Below are positions 33,532 to 45,717 of a stretch of DNA of 64,000 nt, one piece after another. The notes under the pieces were generated by a model. It saw only the letters and a list, made by a program, of their open reading frames with translations, was not told the origin of the DNA and made no database searches. Every line of letters starts with the position of its first letter. The first letter of the stretch is position 1. Location of the stretch: positions 1,240,001 through 1,304,000 of the forward strand of contig WWBZ02000040.1 in NCBI GenBank assembly GCA_011503125.2, written 5' to 3'. The DNA is from Botryosphaeria dothidea (taxonomy: Eukaryota > Ascomycota > Dothideomycetes > Botryosphaeriales > Botryosphaeriaceae). The position numbers and the translations under genes are program-made.

Positions 33532-33620
33532 AGTATTAATTCTATATTTTGCTATTCTACTTTTATATTACTACCTTCCTTATTTGGCAATTATTCCGGA
33601 GGTAATTAATCTAGAGGGTG

Positions 33621-33785
33621 TGATGGAAAATGAGCTCAATTACCTCCGTTATCTGTTATTGGATAGTATATTAGCTTAGTCATTCATTCTAAGACGTCTT
33701 GGGAGCAACACCACGAGCGCCTCAGCAACCAAGCAATCAAGTCATTCATTCATCGATTCCGACCGATCAAGCGCGAATTTCATCA
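33621..33785 (+). repeat. Copia-3 3' LTR
   Basis: A 165-bp segment begins TGATG and ends CATCA, perfect 5-bp inverted termini, directly after a CTAGAGGGTG polypurine-like tract and about 90 bp after the RNase H stop. No second copy is in the window, so the limits rest on termini and position. It is barely RIP-mutated. Confidence 0.68.
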
Positions 33786-34235
33786 CATACTTATGGGAGT
33801 TTATATTTGAATCAATGAGTTTTGGTTTGTACCGAAGCCGACAGATGGCGCATGTTTCATCGTTGTTCTTTGCAAGATTCTGCTGTGGCTCCAGGCGCAG
33901 AAAGTCAGCATTGGCTTTCAAATTCGGCATGTCAGACTGCATTCTGGAAAGAGTTTTTAGCGGCGTTTCTGCTTGGACTGAATCATGTTGTAGCAGATCA
34001 CATACTCTTGAGCTGCGAAGGCAAGTGAGCCTGCCAAAAGCGAGACACAGTGGGACATTTAGAAGTGCAAAACAGAATTTCGCAGCGAGGCTCGGGCGTG
34101 AGATAGTAGGGATAATTATATGAGGGTCAAGGTCCCAACAAATTCCTAACCACAGGAACTTTGCGCAGAATCTCGGCGGTGGTAAACGGAACGTTTCCTG
34201 GCGGGTACATTTAACCATGGAATAGCTTATGGAAT
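33786..34235. other. Unique-looking island between two retroelements
   Basis: About 450 bp of normal composition with open frames on both strands (102 codons plus, 158 codons minus). The minus frame includes a CAICRLRYKPK run but no complete domain. If the proposed inversion is undone, this island would lie next to 21000-21425, the other unmutated island, so both may be remnants of the RING gene's original upstream region. The last five bases, GGAAT, are the Copia target duplication. Confidence 0.5.
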
Positions 34236-34474
34236 TGTCAGACTTTCTTGCCTTACTACCTCAGGCATCTCAGTTATCTCGAATGTTCTATCCTTTATAC
34301 AACAACACTCTTTGATGCCCAACCCCGCATCGGCACTCTCTCTCGGATCTTTAGTATCCTCGGTTATGTAGTCATCACTCGTGTATATAAGCAAGTCTAC
34401 CGACCTCCCTCTCAGGAGACAGGCAGAATCTACTCTCTTTTCTGACCTCACACTCTTTACTCTCAAATCCAACA
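34236..34474 (+). repeat. Copia-1 5' LTR, clean (copy 2)
   Basis: A 239-bp LTR, TGTCAGAC to CCAACA, nearly identical in reverse complement to the clean LTR at 21426-21664. The flank before it is GGAAT, the reverse complement of the ATTCC beside that other LTR. Confidence 0.93.
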
Positions 34475-34485
34475 GTTATGAGCCC
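34475..34485 (+). promoter_or_regulatory. Copia-1 primer binding site
   Basis: GTTATGAGCCC directly follows the 5' LTR. It is complementary to the anticodon-loop region of initiator methionine tRNA (GGGCTCATAAC), the half-tRNA primer used by Drosophila copia and several fungal Copia elements. The same site is recognisable in mutated form next to 26559. Confidence 0.75.
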
Positions 34486-34707
34486 GGGGGACGCTACGGC
34501 TGGACGCCAAGACTACCCCACTTCTTAGCTCTTTGCTGATCAACTCTTCTACTCAACTGAGTACTCTTTACTGACACGCAACTGCTGTTATCTACGGCTT
34601 CTGCCCGGTTACAGGCTACGGCGACTGAACCGATAACTCAACACGGAGCCACACTGGCTACCACCTCTGCTCGAATCCAACTAGACTAATAACAACTTAC
34701 TAACAAC

Positions 34708-37700
34708 ATGGGAGACTCTACCAAATCCCACATACTCACTAAGTCTTCGGACTAGAACTACTGGTTATTCCTGGTGAAAGGAAGAGCCCAGAACACTGAC
34801 ATCTGGAGCCTCGTTGATCCTTCACTAACAACCAAACCTCAGGGCACAACCAAACCTAAGAAACCAATAATTTAAGGTATAGTTACTGCTGATAAGAAGC
34901 TCACTTATAACTATGAGATAAGCAACTACCGCGCTAACTACGCACTCTACGAAAAATAATAAAAGGCACTTGCTAATCTTGCAACCTACATCCAGGACTT
35001 AATCGCCATAAATCTGCTCCCGTACATTAGTAACACGGATTCGGATAATTATCCTTGGACCTATCTGACAACGCTTAAAGCTAAACTTGCACCAACCAAC
35101 GAAGCTACAGATCTGGAACTCGAATAGCAGTACAATCAGCTCAAGCGAGGTCCATCTAACCAGAATATTGAGAAATGGCTTCAATCTTGGGAAGAGGTCT
35201 ACACCAAAGCCAAGCAACGCGACTTGCCACAAGTCAAAGACGACCGACCAGTCAGAGACTTTCTCCTCTCCCTTCGAGGAATCGATTCCACCTACTCTTA
35301 GATAGAACTACACCTTCTACGAGGCTAAGAAACTAAGCTAACCCTTTATAAAGCTGTTGAAGACTATAGGCAACACCTACGCATCGAGAATCTCGAGAAA
35401 CTATCCAAATCCTCGAAGCACTCAGCCTTCCCGGCCACTTTCAAGGGCAAGGAACAGGAAAATAACGAAAAGCCACCTTGTATCTGTGGACTCAATTACT
35501 GGTATAAGGACTGTTTCTACCTGAACGAGGACATACGGCCTAAGCACTAGATACCAAACAAGGCTGCTTAAACACGTGTTAACGAGAAACTTAAGGATCC
35601 AAAAATCAAGGCACGAATCGACTATGCACTAAATCGAGAAAAGGAAAGACAACTCGGTTCTCTATCCACTATAAACACGACTGCAACTCTAATACCCAAC
35701 GTTCAAAGCAAATCACCTTCAATCGAAGTCGCCTTATTCTCTATTATCAGCCACTCTATAAGGAGAGCCAATACCTCTCTTTAGTTATCCTAGATTCTCG
35801 ACTCTGGAATAGATCATTATATCTGTAACCGATCCATGTAGGATAGATTCAAACAAACCAGAGCTGCTAAACTAGACGAATACCTCACCTATGGAGAAAC
35901 AACTACACCAATTACTGCGTATAGGACAGTCACTATTAACGTCAAGACACTATCTAGTAAAGGCTATATTACTCTCCAAGATGTTGCAATGTCTCCATCT
36001 TTTATAGCTAATCTTATATCGCTTAACAAAGCTCTTAAAGCAGGAATCGACTGGAACCTAAGGACTAGAACTCTAAGCAAGAACAATCAGACTCTCTGCT
36101 TTACTAAACGATATAACGGATATTTCTACCTTAAACGCAATATAGCACCGCTCCAAGCTCACTCTTCACTTCTCGCAACTTAACTAACTGCTTTCGCAAC
36201 CAAAGCCGCACATATCACCAACTGGTACCGCATCCTTGGCCACGCTAGCCAGGAAACTCTTCAATATCTCGAAGAATCCACCGAAGGAACACAAATTACT
36301 CCATCACCATCTGAACAACCACTCTAGCACTGCGAAACCTATGCTCTATTAAAGGCTCACAGAATCGTCTCTCGATCTTCAGACAAAGAAGAAGAACCAA
36401 CTAAGCCTTTCTCACGCGTTACATTCGATCTTCTCCAGCTCACACTAGCTTATAATAGAGATAAATAGACAGCTCATCTTGCTTACTTATCATCAAACTT
36501 CATCCTCCTATTTATATACCGGCATAAATCAGACACTTCTAAACTAGCCATCTATGGACTTAAAATTATTAAGATCCGCTACCAGGGCAAGGTTATCTTC
36601 TTCAGAACTAATAGAGAAACTACACTCGGAAATACTTTTCTCTCCTATCTCATGGATCATAGAATTACACTTAAAACCTTAGCTCCAGCAACACCCGAGC
36701 AAAACGGATACTCTAAACGCTCAGGGGGTGTACTTCTTATTAGGGCACGAGCCATGCGAATTAGCGCGAACCTTCTAGAACGACTATAGCCTAAAACTAT
36801 CCGAGCCGCTGCCTATATCCATAATAGGACTCCACTTAAGAAACTCGGCTAGATTACACCTTTTAAAAGAGTTACTGGCAATAGACTAAATCTCTCGCAT
36901 CTTAAAGCCTACGGATGCAAAGCCTACTCTCTACGTAAAGATCTTCCACGCACTTATAAGCTTGCTAAACGAGTATTCATCGGATATCTTGTTGGGTACG
37001 ACTCGACCAACATCTTCCGCATCTAGATTCCAAGCCAAGATAAAGTAATACGGACCAGAGACGTCACTTTTAACGAAAACAGCTTCTTCGATCTATTAGA
37101 GACTAATATCGGTAAAACCCTTAGAAAGGAGATAATTAAGACTCTCAATACTCCTGCTCTGCCATTAATCTATAGTCTTATACCTTAGGAAGAACCTAAA
37201 TCCTCTACCCTTAATTAATATAATTAGATAATAAACTAACAATCTTAAGCTAAGAAAGACCCATTAACTTAAACGTTACCCACACCCTTAGAATTAGTAG
37301 AACCTAAAGTAGGACCTCTCGAATTAGAAGAAGAATAAGAATAAGAATAAGAATAAGAATAAGAGTAAGAGCAAACTAAACAACGACTTGGACCTCTACT
37401 CCCTGCTTAATATAACACTCCACCGCAACTAGGCGCTGCTCCCGGCAACAGAGCACTACGAGGAGTAGATATCTTAGCCATATTTACTAAAGAAACTATT
37501 ATTCTAGAAAACAGCTCACGGAGTTCTCGAAATCAAAATCTAAACTACAGCAATGACCCTTTTAGAAAGCCTCGAAAACCACGAAAAGAAGCATATACTA
37601 TAACGCTTACTCAAGCTTAAGAATATCTAAAATCGACTTTCTACAATGCATTCTCGGCTGCAATTAACACTCCAAAGCCGAAATCTAAACACTATCGAGA

Positions 37701-39243
37701 TAATCTTCCTCTAGAACTAAAGAACTTCGAGGAACTCCTTAATCATCTATTTAAGAACGATTTTTTAGCCTCACTCCTTAAGGAAATTAAGAAACTTAAG
37801 CAAATTTAGACCTAGATAGAAGTCCCTGTTACACAAGCACACAAGGCAAAGAAACGGATTATTCTACTTACCTAGGTATTTAAGTACAAGTTTAACGAAG
37901 AAGGATACCTTATTAAGTTTAAAGCTCGACTCTATATTAGAGGAGACCTTTAATTAACTACTTAGGATACCTACGCTGCTACGCTTACTATACGAATCTT
38001 CAGAGGACTTATAGTAATTATAACTACTTTCGACCTTAAATTAAGGCAGTACGACGTTATTAATGCATATCTACACGTCCTAATTAATGAGGAAACATAC
38101 TATAAACTACTACTAGGCATAAAAATCAAGGACGGACTCGTTCTCCTACTCCTACGAGTACTATATAGACTTAAACAATTACTAGCTCTCTAGTAAAAGT
38201 ACTTATTAAAAATACTTTAAAATCTCGGCCTTACTAAAGTGCTAGAAGCTCCTTGCCTATTTATAAACGAATATATAGTCCTATTCTTCTTTGTAGATAA
38301 TATCGTTATCATCTACTATAGGGATTATACTACCTATATTAACGAATTCTAACGTAAGCTCTTTAAAATCTACGAAATGCGATACCTCGGCGAAATCTAA
38401 TGGTTCCTAGTAATTAGAATTATTCGAAATAGGGACGAGCGTAAACTCTAGCTATGCCAAGACTCCTACATCGCCAAACTCGCTACGAAATTTAACGTTA
38501 AAGAGGACTCGAAGCGCTTAGTTCCTCTCCTACCTAATAAACCTATTACTTAGAATCCCGATTAAGCTACGGATTAAGATATATACGCTTTTTAGTAGAA
38601 AGTCGGATTAATTAACTACGCTATAGTCTACACTAGACCAGATATTATACACGTAGCATTACGACTCTCTAAATACTTATAGAATCCCTTAGCTTAGCAC
38701 CTTTATCTCGCTTAACGAGTTCTTAAATATCTATTATACACTCGAAGCTACGCTCTTACTTTCTTAGGCTTTACTTAGTCTACTAAGGATCTATTTATTA
38801 CTTCTAGCGACGCCTCCTTTACTTCGGATATCGATATAAGAAAAAGTATTTAAGGCTTTCTTTTTCGACTCTTTAGAGGAGCAATCGACTAGAAAGTAGC
38901 TAAATAACGTACTATTACGACCAGCAGTACTAAAGCAGAATTACTCGCTCTCTTAACTACCGCTAAGGAAACTATCTAGTAGGAAAACCTCTTTAAAGCA
39001 ATCGACTTCTCGACTAGACATTATACAAAGATCTAGTGTAATAATACTTAAATAATCCGCCTGCTTAATAAAGAGACCTATAAGCTTATTACGAAACTTC
39101 GTTACGTCTAAATCTATAGCTACTAGCTACGCTAGGAAGTATAATAAGGCAACATCTTAATCTCCTAGACCCCTACTACAAAAATAATTATAGATAGACT
39201 TACGAAACCTCTTAATAAATAGAAATATTAATACTTTCTTTAA
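34708..39243 (+). pseudogene. Copia-1 Gag-Pol polyprotein, broken (copy 2)
   Basis: Gag opens at the ATG at 34708 (MGDSTKSHIL) and can be followed with few stops to about 35.5 kb, where a CICG..YW..DC zinc-knuckle remnant lies. Then come the protease ILDSG near 35810, the pre-integrase ITNWYRILGHAS near 36210, the integrase near 36.4-37.0 kb, the reverse transcriptase with FFVDN near 38290, where the second catalytic Asp has become Asn, and RNase H STKAELLAL near 38930. The end is at TAA 39241. A run of GAATAA hexamers at 37330-37370 is the mutated form of the CAAGAA-type run in copy 1. Stops are TAG or TAA of RIP type. Confidence 0.86.
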
Positions 39244-39358
39244 TAGATTAGACTCGAAGATATTACTACTAAATTGCAAGATAACTAACTACTCTACTTA
39301 ATTTCTTATACTTAATACTACTTTTACTATTATAACCCTCCTAATACGTATACGTCGT

Positions 39359-39368
39359 AAAGGGGGTA
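39359..39368 (+). promoter_or_regulatory. Copia-1 polypurine tract
   Basis: AAAGGGGGTA-type purine run immediately before the 3' LTR at 39369, the plus-strand primer of Copia reverse transcription. The clean version beside 21664 reads GAAGGGGGTG. Confidence 0.7.
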
Positions 39369-39607
39369 TATTAGACTTTCTTGCCTTACTACCTTAGGCA
39401 TCCTAGTTATCTCGAATATTCTATCCTTTATATAATAACACTCTTTAATACCTAACCCCGTATCGGTACTCTCTCTCGGATCTTTAGTATCCTCGGTTAT
39501 ATAGTTATTACCTATATATATAAGCAAGCCTACTAACCTCTCCTTTAGGAGATAGGTAGAATCTACTCTCTTTTCTAACCTTATACTCTTTACTCTTAAA
39601 TCTAATA
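39369..39607 (+). repeat. Copia-1 3' LTR, RIP-mutated (copy 2)
   Basis: The 239-bp LTR with TG changed to TA and CCAACA changed to CTAATA. It resembles the mutated LTR at 26559-26797 more than its own clean 5' LTR at 34236, opposite to what a single intact insertion should show. Confidence 0.9.
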
Positions 39608-39616
39608 ATATACTAG

Positions 39617-42600
39617 ATAGATAGATAAATTTATTTCTTCCCGATATAGCTCTCTTACGGGTCTATACGGGGCTAGCTATCTATAGTTATTTTACACGAG
39701 GGGGAAAATCTTTTCGCCTAGTAAAAACCCCTTCTCTCTCTCTAGGCATACTATTCTATACTAGTTCTTATTTTTTCTTCTTACTAGTAGCGGCTACTAT
39801 AGTAGCTCTATATTTACCTACTAGACCTATCTCTTTAGTTCTTATTCTTATAGTTATTCGGATTCTAGTAGTTCTAGTAGTCCTAGTTATCCTCCTAGTT
39901 CCTCTTTCTAGTTATCTTTCTATATTAGTTCTCTTACTAGGCTAAATTATTTAAGTAGCCCTAGGCGTAAGAACTAGTCTATTACTACTTTAATCCTCTT
40001 CTTTATTAAGAGAAGAGAGTAGTAGTCCGTAGTCTCTACCCTTTAGAGTATCTATATCCTACTCTATTAGAAGTAGAAGTAGAAGAGAAGGATATACTTT
40101 AGGGTTTATCTATACTAGCCGTATAGATAGGTAGGACTAGAGTACTCTAGTATTTTACGCCTTAAGAGAAAGTTCTCTAGTCTAATATACTCTATACGTA
40201 GTAGAGTAGCGAGTATACTCTATAGCTTAGATAGTTCGCTATAGATTTATCTAATTTTTAGATTCTACTATATACTTTAGGCTACTAGCTTATCTTATCT
40301 TTTCTAGCTAGTAGACTTTATCTATCTCTCCTTCTACTTATTTCTATATACTATACGTAGCTTCGTTCGCTCCGGGAGACTCTAGTAGGTAGAGAAGTAG
40401 TAGTTAAGAAGTAAGTTTACCTTTTTTCTAAGTAGGGTTCTTCTAGTAGGGCTAGTAGCGCCTCTAGTACTTAGAGTAGCCCGAGCTATCTATTTAATAC
40501 TCTAGTAAGTTTTCTCTACTACTATCGCGACTAGGCTATTTCTAGCTCTAATAGCCTAAGCTAGTACTAGTTCGTCTAGGTATAGTAAAAGTAGGGGAAT
40601 TCCTATCTTATACTCTAAGATTTATATACTAGTTAACTTATACGCCCCTAAGATAGTACGTAGGTACTAGTTTTAGATCTTCTTTAGTAGCTAGATAGTT
40701 ATTTTTCTCTATTCTAGGATTTCCTCTAGAGTATACTATACCCTATAGCCGTAGATAAGGACTAGCCTTACTACGGCCGTATAGATATAATGGGCTTTAG
40801 TAAATAAGGCTCCCTAGATAGACGCCGCGAGTTTAGAGAGAGATATATACTATTTAATTACCTTAGCTTCTATTTCCCTAATATAGAGTTTCTATCTAAG
40901 CTTATTATCTACGTAGACTCCTAGAATCTTAATTATAGGCTCTAGATATCTAGTAAATCTAGGAATACGGATCCCTGCTACTATATTAAATCTTCTTAAT
41001 TTCCTTATAAAATAAATAAGATAATACTTATCGGGCGAGAAAGCTAACTCGTAGGTAGCTACCTAGTACTCGTAAATTTAATATACTCTCTCTAGTATCC
41101 TATAGTTCTATTCTATAGATCTACTAAAGATTAAAATATTAGTATTATCGACGAATCTAAGAGGAAAGATATTACTTCTATATAGCTATATAAGTAGGTT
41201 AGAAGTAAAGAATAGGTAGAGTATTAGCGATAGTAAGGATCTCTAGAGAATCCCGGTTAAGGTCTAGATTAGTAGACTAGTAAAGTCTCCGAAGGATAGC
41301 TAAGTAGTACGGTCCTATAGAAAGAATCGGATAAATCTTTCTATCTATTCTAGAAGTTTTACTATCCTTATATTATAAAGAAGCCTTCTATAAGATACGT
41401 AGTTATATACTCCCGAGATATCTAGGCTAAGGACTAAAACTACTAGTCCTAGGTCTTATACCTAGATAGTATAGATCTATTCTATAAGTAGGTTAAGAGC
41501 TACTACTACGGATCTATTTCTTCTAGCTTCTATCTATATATTAGGAAGTAGACCGTATACTTTAGTAGTTTAGAAGATTCTATCTACTATAATTCTCTTA
41601 AGTAGCTTTTCTAGCGTATTAAGTAAAGTAATCGGCCTAAATAACTTAGCTTTAGTATAGTCGTCCCTCTATAGTTTTCTAAGGACTACGGTAATAGAGC
41701 TTTTAAACTACCTAGAGTAGTATCTAAGTACGAGGTATCTCTAAAAGAGTCTAGTAAGGGGTCCCCTTAGTATCTTAGCGTATTACTTTAGAAACCTATT
41801 AGTAATCTTATCTAGGCCTAGTATCTTATTTAGGAAAAGCTTCTTAATAGTATAAAGGATCTACTCTTTAGTAAGGTCTTAGGGAATCTCTACTAGTACT
41901 AGATATATATATCTATCTAGATCTAAGAGGTCGGTAGCCCTAGGAGGTAGGAAGAACTAGTTAGTAAGAATTTCTACCTTAGACTAGTTATCGTAATATA
42001 GTTATTTATCTACTCTTTAGAGGGATGGAAACTAAGATAGAGCTAGAGGTTCTAGTATCCTTATTCTTATCTACTTTAAGAGCTTCTAGAGTATAAATAG
42101 ATCCGAAGTAATCTTAGCTACTATTCTACGCTATACTTTTATTCTATCTCTTCTAATCTATCTCTTCTTACTATTAGTAATAGTTTAGTATACTATCTAG
42201 TCCTCCTCCCTCTCTATAGCCGTCTACTTTCTTCTAGCTACTCTAGCCTAGTATACTAGGTCCGAATACTTCTTTATTTATTATATAGAGGCCTAGGGCG
42301 AGAGTCTCGCTACTAGAATAGTCTTTTAGATTATTCTTTAAATAGCCTCTTAGAGTAGTATAGTAAAGTAATTTAGATCTACTTTAGTATTAAGAGGGGC
42401 TACTTTAAGATATTTAAGCTTTAATTAGAGTATATTATTAGTTCTCTTCTAGTCTACTTTTTTCTACTAGGGTCTTAGGAGGCGTAGTTCTACGGAAGTA
42501 GAAGAAAAATTAAGTATAGTAAGAATAGGTAGGTAGTTAGAGGATAATTCGAGCTCTTAGCTAACTCTATAGCTAAGAATTCTCTCCTCTAGCTACCGTA

Positions 42601-44773
42601 ATATAAAGATAAAATCTAGAGTACTCTCGCTACTACTATCTCGTCTAGTAATAGTATCTCTTAGAAGAGCTAGGTTAAGATTAGCTATAATAGCTATCTT
42701 AATTAGGTTATCCGCTAGAGTATAGTATATTAGAGAGGTTATATCTTTCTAGATAGAATAGTAGAGGTTAAAGTCCCCTAGAAGAATATACTTTCTTAGT
42801 TTTCTAAGAACTTCCGGTAGAAGAGATAGAATTTCTAGCGCTATACTAGTATAAGAGACTAGCGGGAGATTATAGTAGTTATAAATATAGATTATACGTG
42901 TCTTAGTAGTAAGGGATAGTATAATAAAATCTAGTAAATAGACTATTACTTACTAGAAGTCGGGGCTAATAGCCTTACTTATAAAGAAGTAGGTTCTTAC
43001 TACTTTCTTCTAGGAAAAAACTATATAGTAGATAGAGTATCTTACTATTATCTTAACTCTCGGATTTCTTTAAGGTTCCTAGATAGCTAGGATATAGTAG
43101 ATCTTTAGATCTACTTCCTTAAAGAGCGGAAGTATTACTCTATCCTTACTCTTATAGACGTTATACTATATAATAAAGAGAGAGCCTATATCTAATATTA
43201 ACTTCCTTCTATCTCTAGGTCCGGCTACGAGAGAGCTAGTAGTATAGGCTATAAGAAGGGAGTTCCCGCGGGCTCCTCTAAGGCGTATTATAAGCTATTA
43301 AGTTCGGTAAACCTTATTTAGTTAGAAGGCGGGGGACGGCTTAAGTCTCTTAGCCTACTTAGTCCCCTCTTAACTAGCTTCTTCTTCCTAATTCTCTTCC
43401 TTAGTCTAATAGTTAACTAGTTAGTTTAAGACTATATTTTAGTTATTAGGAGTTCTTTCTAGTATCTTTCTAGTATTACTAAGCGGGCCTAAGCGGCCTT
43501 AGTATAGTAGGCTCTACGTACTAAGTAGGAGTTACTCTAGGCTATATATCTTTAAGAGTAGTTTACGTACTATATACTTTCCTTAAAGTAGTCTCTAGTA
43601 TTATATATCTTACTATACTATCCGTACTTTTCCTTCTTTTTATAATAGTTAGTAATATATTCGTAGGCCTAGTACTTAAAATACTAGATTACTATAAAGG
43701 CTACGTTATAGTACTACGCTATATAGATAGTAAAGTTAATAATAAGCCCCTTATTAATAATTTAGTTAGCGGTTTCGGGGTTTATAGTACTAAGAATAAT
43801 AGCCGAGTAAGTTTTCCCCTCTAGAAGCTTCCTCTTTAGCTAGGCTAGCTTATTAATACGTAGTTCTAGATATAGAGATAGATTCTACTCCTAGATAGTT
43901 TAGATAGCTTAGAGGTCTATAGTATCGATTTCTTCTCGAGAAACGTTATATACTAGTACTAAATATAGCTACTAGTTAGGCCTAACTTCTTTTTCTAGTT
44001 CTATAGTCTATTTCTAGTCCTAGAGAAGAGCTATTCTAGTTACTTTATTTAGTATAAAAATTCTAATATCTCTACTAGAGAGCTTCTTAGTAGTAAGTAC
44101 TTTCTTATACGCCTAGCTTTTTCCTACCTAAATCTTTCTAATAATTATTTTATTTAAGAGCTTAGCTATTTCTTATCTATTTACTATCTTTAGAAAGTAG
44201 AGGGTAAGTTTAGTAGTAGCTAGGGGGGTAGAGGGCTTCGGGGCTACTTAGGCTATAATTTATATCTAGCTACGAGTATTAGATATAGATATAGAGGTAG
44301 CCTAAATACGGTTAACTATCTTTTAGACCTATTAGATCTCTTTAAGAATATTCTTAAGACCTAGCTTCTTAGTAGCTACCTTCTAATAGATAGTAATATA
44401 ATCCTAGAAGATTATCTTAGTAATATCGAGAAAATTTTTTACTTAGCTAGAGAGGACTAAAGAGAGGCTAGCGGATATTTATAGGGCTTAGAGAAGGATA
44501 TCTACTATTTTTAAGGCTCTCTTAACGTATTCTACGCTATACTAGATACTCTACGGTTTCTTAAAGATATATTAGGGCTAGATAGAGGTAGTTACTAGGG
44601 GAGGCTATTCGCCTCTTTCTATATTCTCTATATTAACTACTTCGCGGCTATAGTTATCTTAAGTACTATTTTAGAACTCGCGAAGTCTAGAAGAGTTTCT
44701 AAAGCTCTCTTCCGGCGCCGTAGCTTAGAGTCGATTTTTTAGTATAGTTATATTTTAGGAGTTTTACTATTCG
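39617..44773 (-). mobile_element. Tad1-like LINE, copy 3, RIP-mutated
   Basis: Third near-full copy (about 5.16 kb) on the minus strand, with the TATC-type tail at 39617-39630 and the ORF1 start region near 44750, where ATG is ATA. The flanking word AATATACTAG occurs at 39607-39616 and 44774-44783 and serves as target duplication, so the element landed at the very edge of the Copia-1 copy. CA and TG are nearly absent throughout. Both ORFs are unreadable except by alignment to copy A. It carries the empty site for the SINE nested in copy 2. Confidence 0.88.
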
Positions 44774-44787
44774 AATATACTAGATAG

Positions 44788-45025
44788 TTCTCGTAATTTT
44801 ATTATTTTTAGAATCTAGATAGGTAAGTTAAATTATTTCTCTACTAAGTACTCGGATTAGTCTTTCTCTAGTATAGATCTTATTTAGTAGAGTATTTTAA
44901 AGATTTAAGAATACTTCTCGATTATTATAGTAGTAATAGTAGGCTCTAGTATTAATAATAAAGTATTTACGAAACTATTTCTTAGACTTTATAGAAACTT
45001 TAAGAGATAACTATATAATTACTAT
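44788..45025. other. Mutated DNA of unknown origin
   Basis: About 240 bp of AT-rich, RIP-type sequence between LINE copy 3 and the SINE. No frame, terminus or match to the other repeats was recognised. The word CTATATAATT at 45011-45020 is half of the SINE target duplication. Confidence 0.4.
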
Positions 45026-45297
45026 AGCGGGGTAGTATACTAGTAGAGTATACTTCTACGATAATCTAGTCTTTTTAGAATAGTATAGATTTTAAGTTCG
45101 AATCTTAGACCGCTTATCTACTCGTAGTATATACGTTCTACGTTAAAAATATACGTACTCGCGTTCTTTTTAGTAGTAATAAGGAGGAAAATCTATAGGT
45201 AGTTAGGGTGGGCTATAAGTAGTATATACGTTCTACTATAAAAGTATACGTACCCGCGTTCTCTTTAGCGGTAATAAGGAGAAAAAGAGCTAGCTAG

Positions 45298-45717
45298 TAT
45301 TACGCTAAGTCTTAGAAGTAAGAGAATCTAAGAAACTTAGATATTAGAGGGGGTACGTAGTGTCTAAGGGTTTTACTACCGCTATTAGAATATTACTCGT
45401 ATAGAGAGATAGTAGCCGTAGCTAGGTAGAGAAGGTAAATAAGGTAGGTATTTAAGTAATAATTAGAATTAACCACGAAGGTCCTATCTACTATAAACGA
45501 ATATAGTCTATATACTATAATTAGCCGGTAGTTAGCTAGACTATAGTATTAGTATAGATAGTAGAGTAGCTAATAGCTAAGAGTAATCTACTTCTAGGGG
45601 TCGGGCTTACTAGCCGCCTAAATAGATTAAGCATATTTTAGGGTTCGGCACGTAATAATCCGATCCCGCTTATAAGTTTCTACTATACCGCTTGCTCTAC
45701 TTCCTAGGCCCGTAATA
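45298..45717 (-). repeat. Gypsy-1 LTR (3' in element orientation)
   Basis: A 420-bp repeat, with the second copy at 51839-52259. The copies differ mainly at C/T and G/A positions, so much of their difference is RIP rather than age and cannot date the insertion. Confidence 0.9.

Larger units (their letters stand above)
34236..39607 (+). mobile_element. Copia-1 retrotransposon, copy 2, chimeric mutation pattern
   Basis: Exactly 5,372 bp, the same length as copy 1, in the opposite orientation. Mutation rises from almost none at the 5' end (34236 to about 35.3 kb) through intermediate levels to heavy at the 3' end, the mirror image of copy 1. Flanks are GGAAT on the left and ATATA on the right, so it lacks its own matching duplication. 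With copy 1 it makes two complete sets: the clean ends share GGAAT, the mutated ends share ATATA. Confidence 0.9.

Noticed and set aside
33815..34123. Open frames on both strands in the island between retroelements
   Set aside because: Neither has a complete domain or a credible start and stop context. The island is described as unique DNA without calling a gene.
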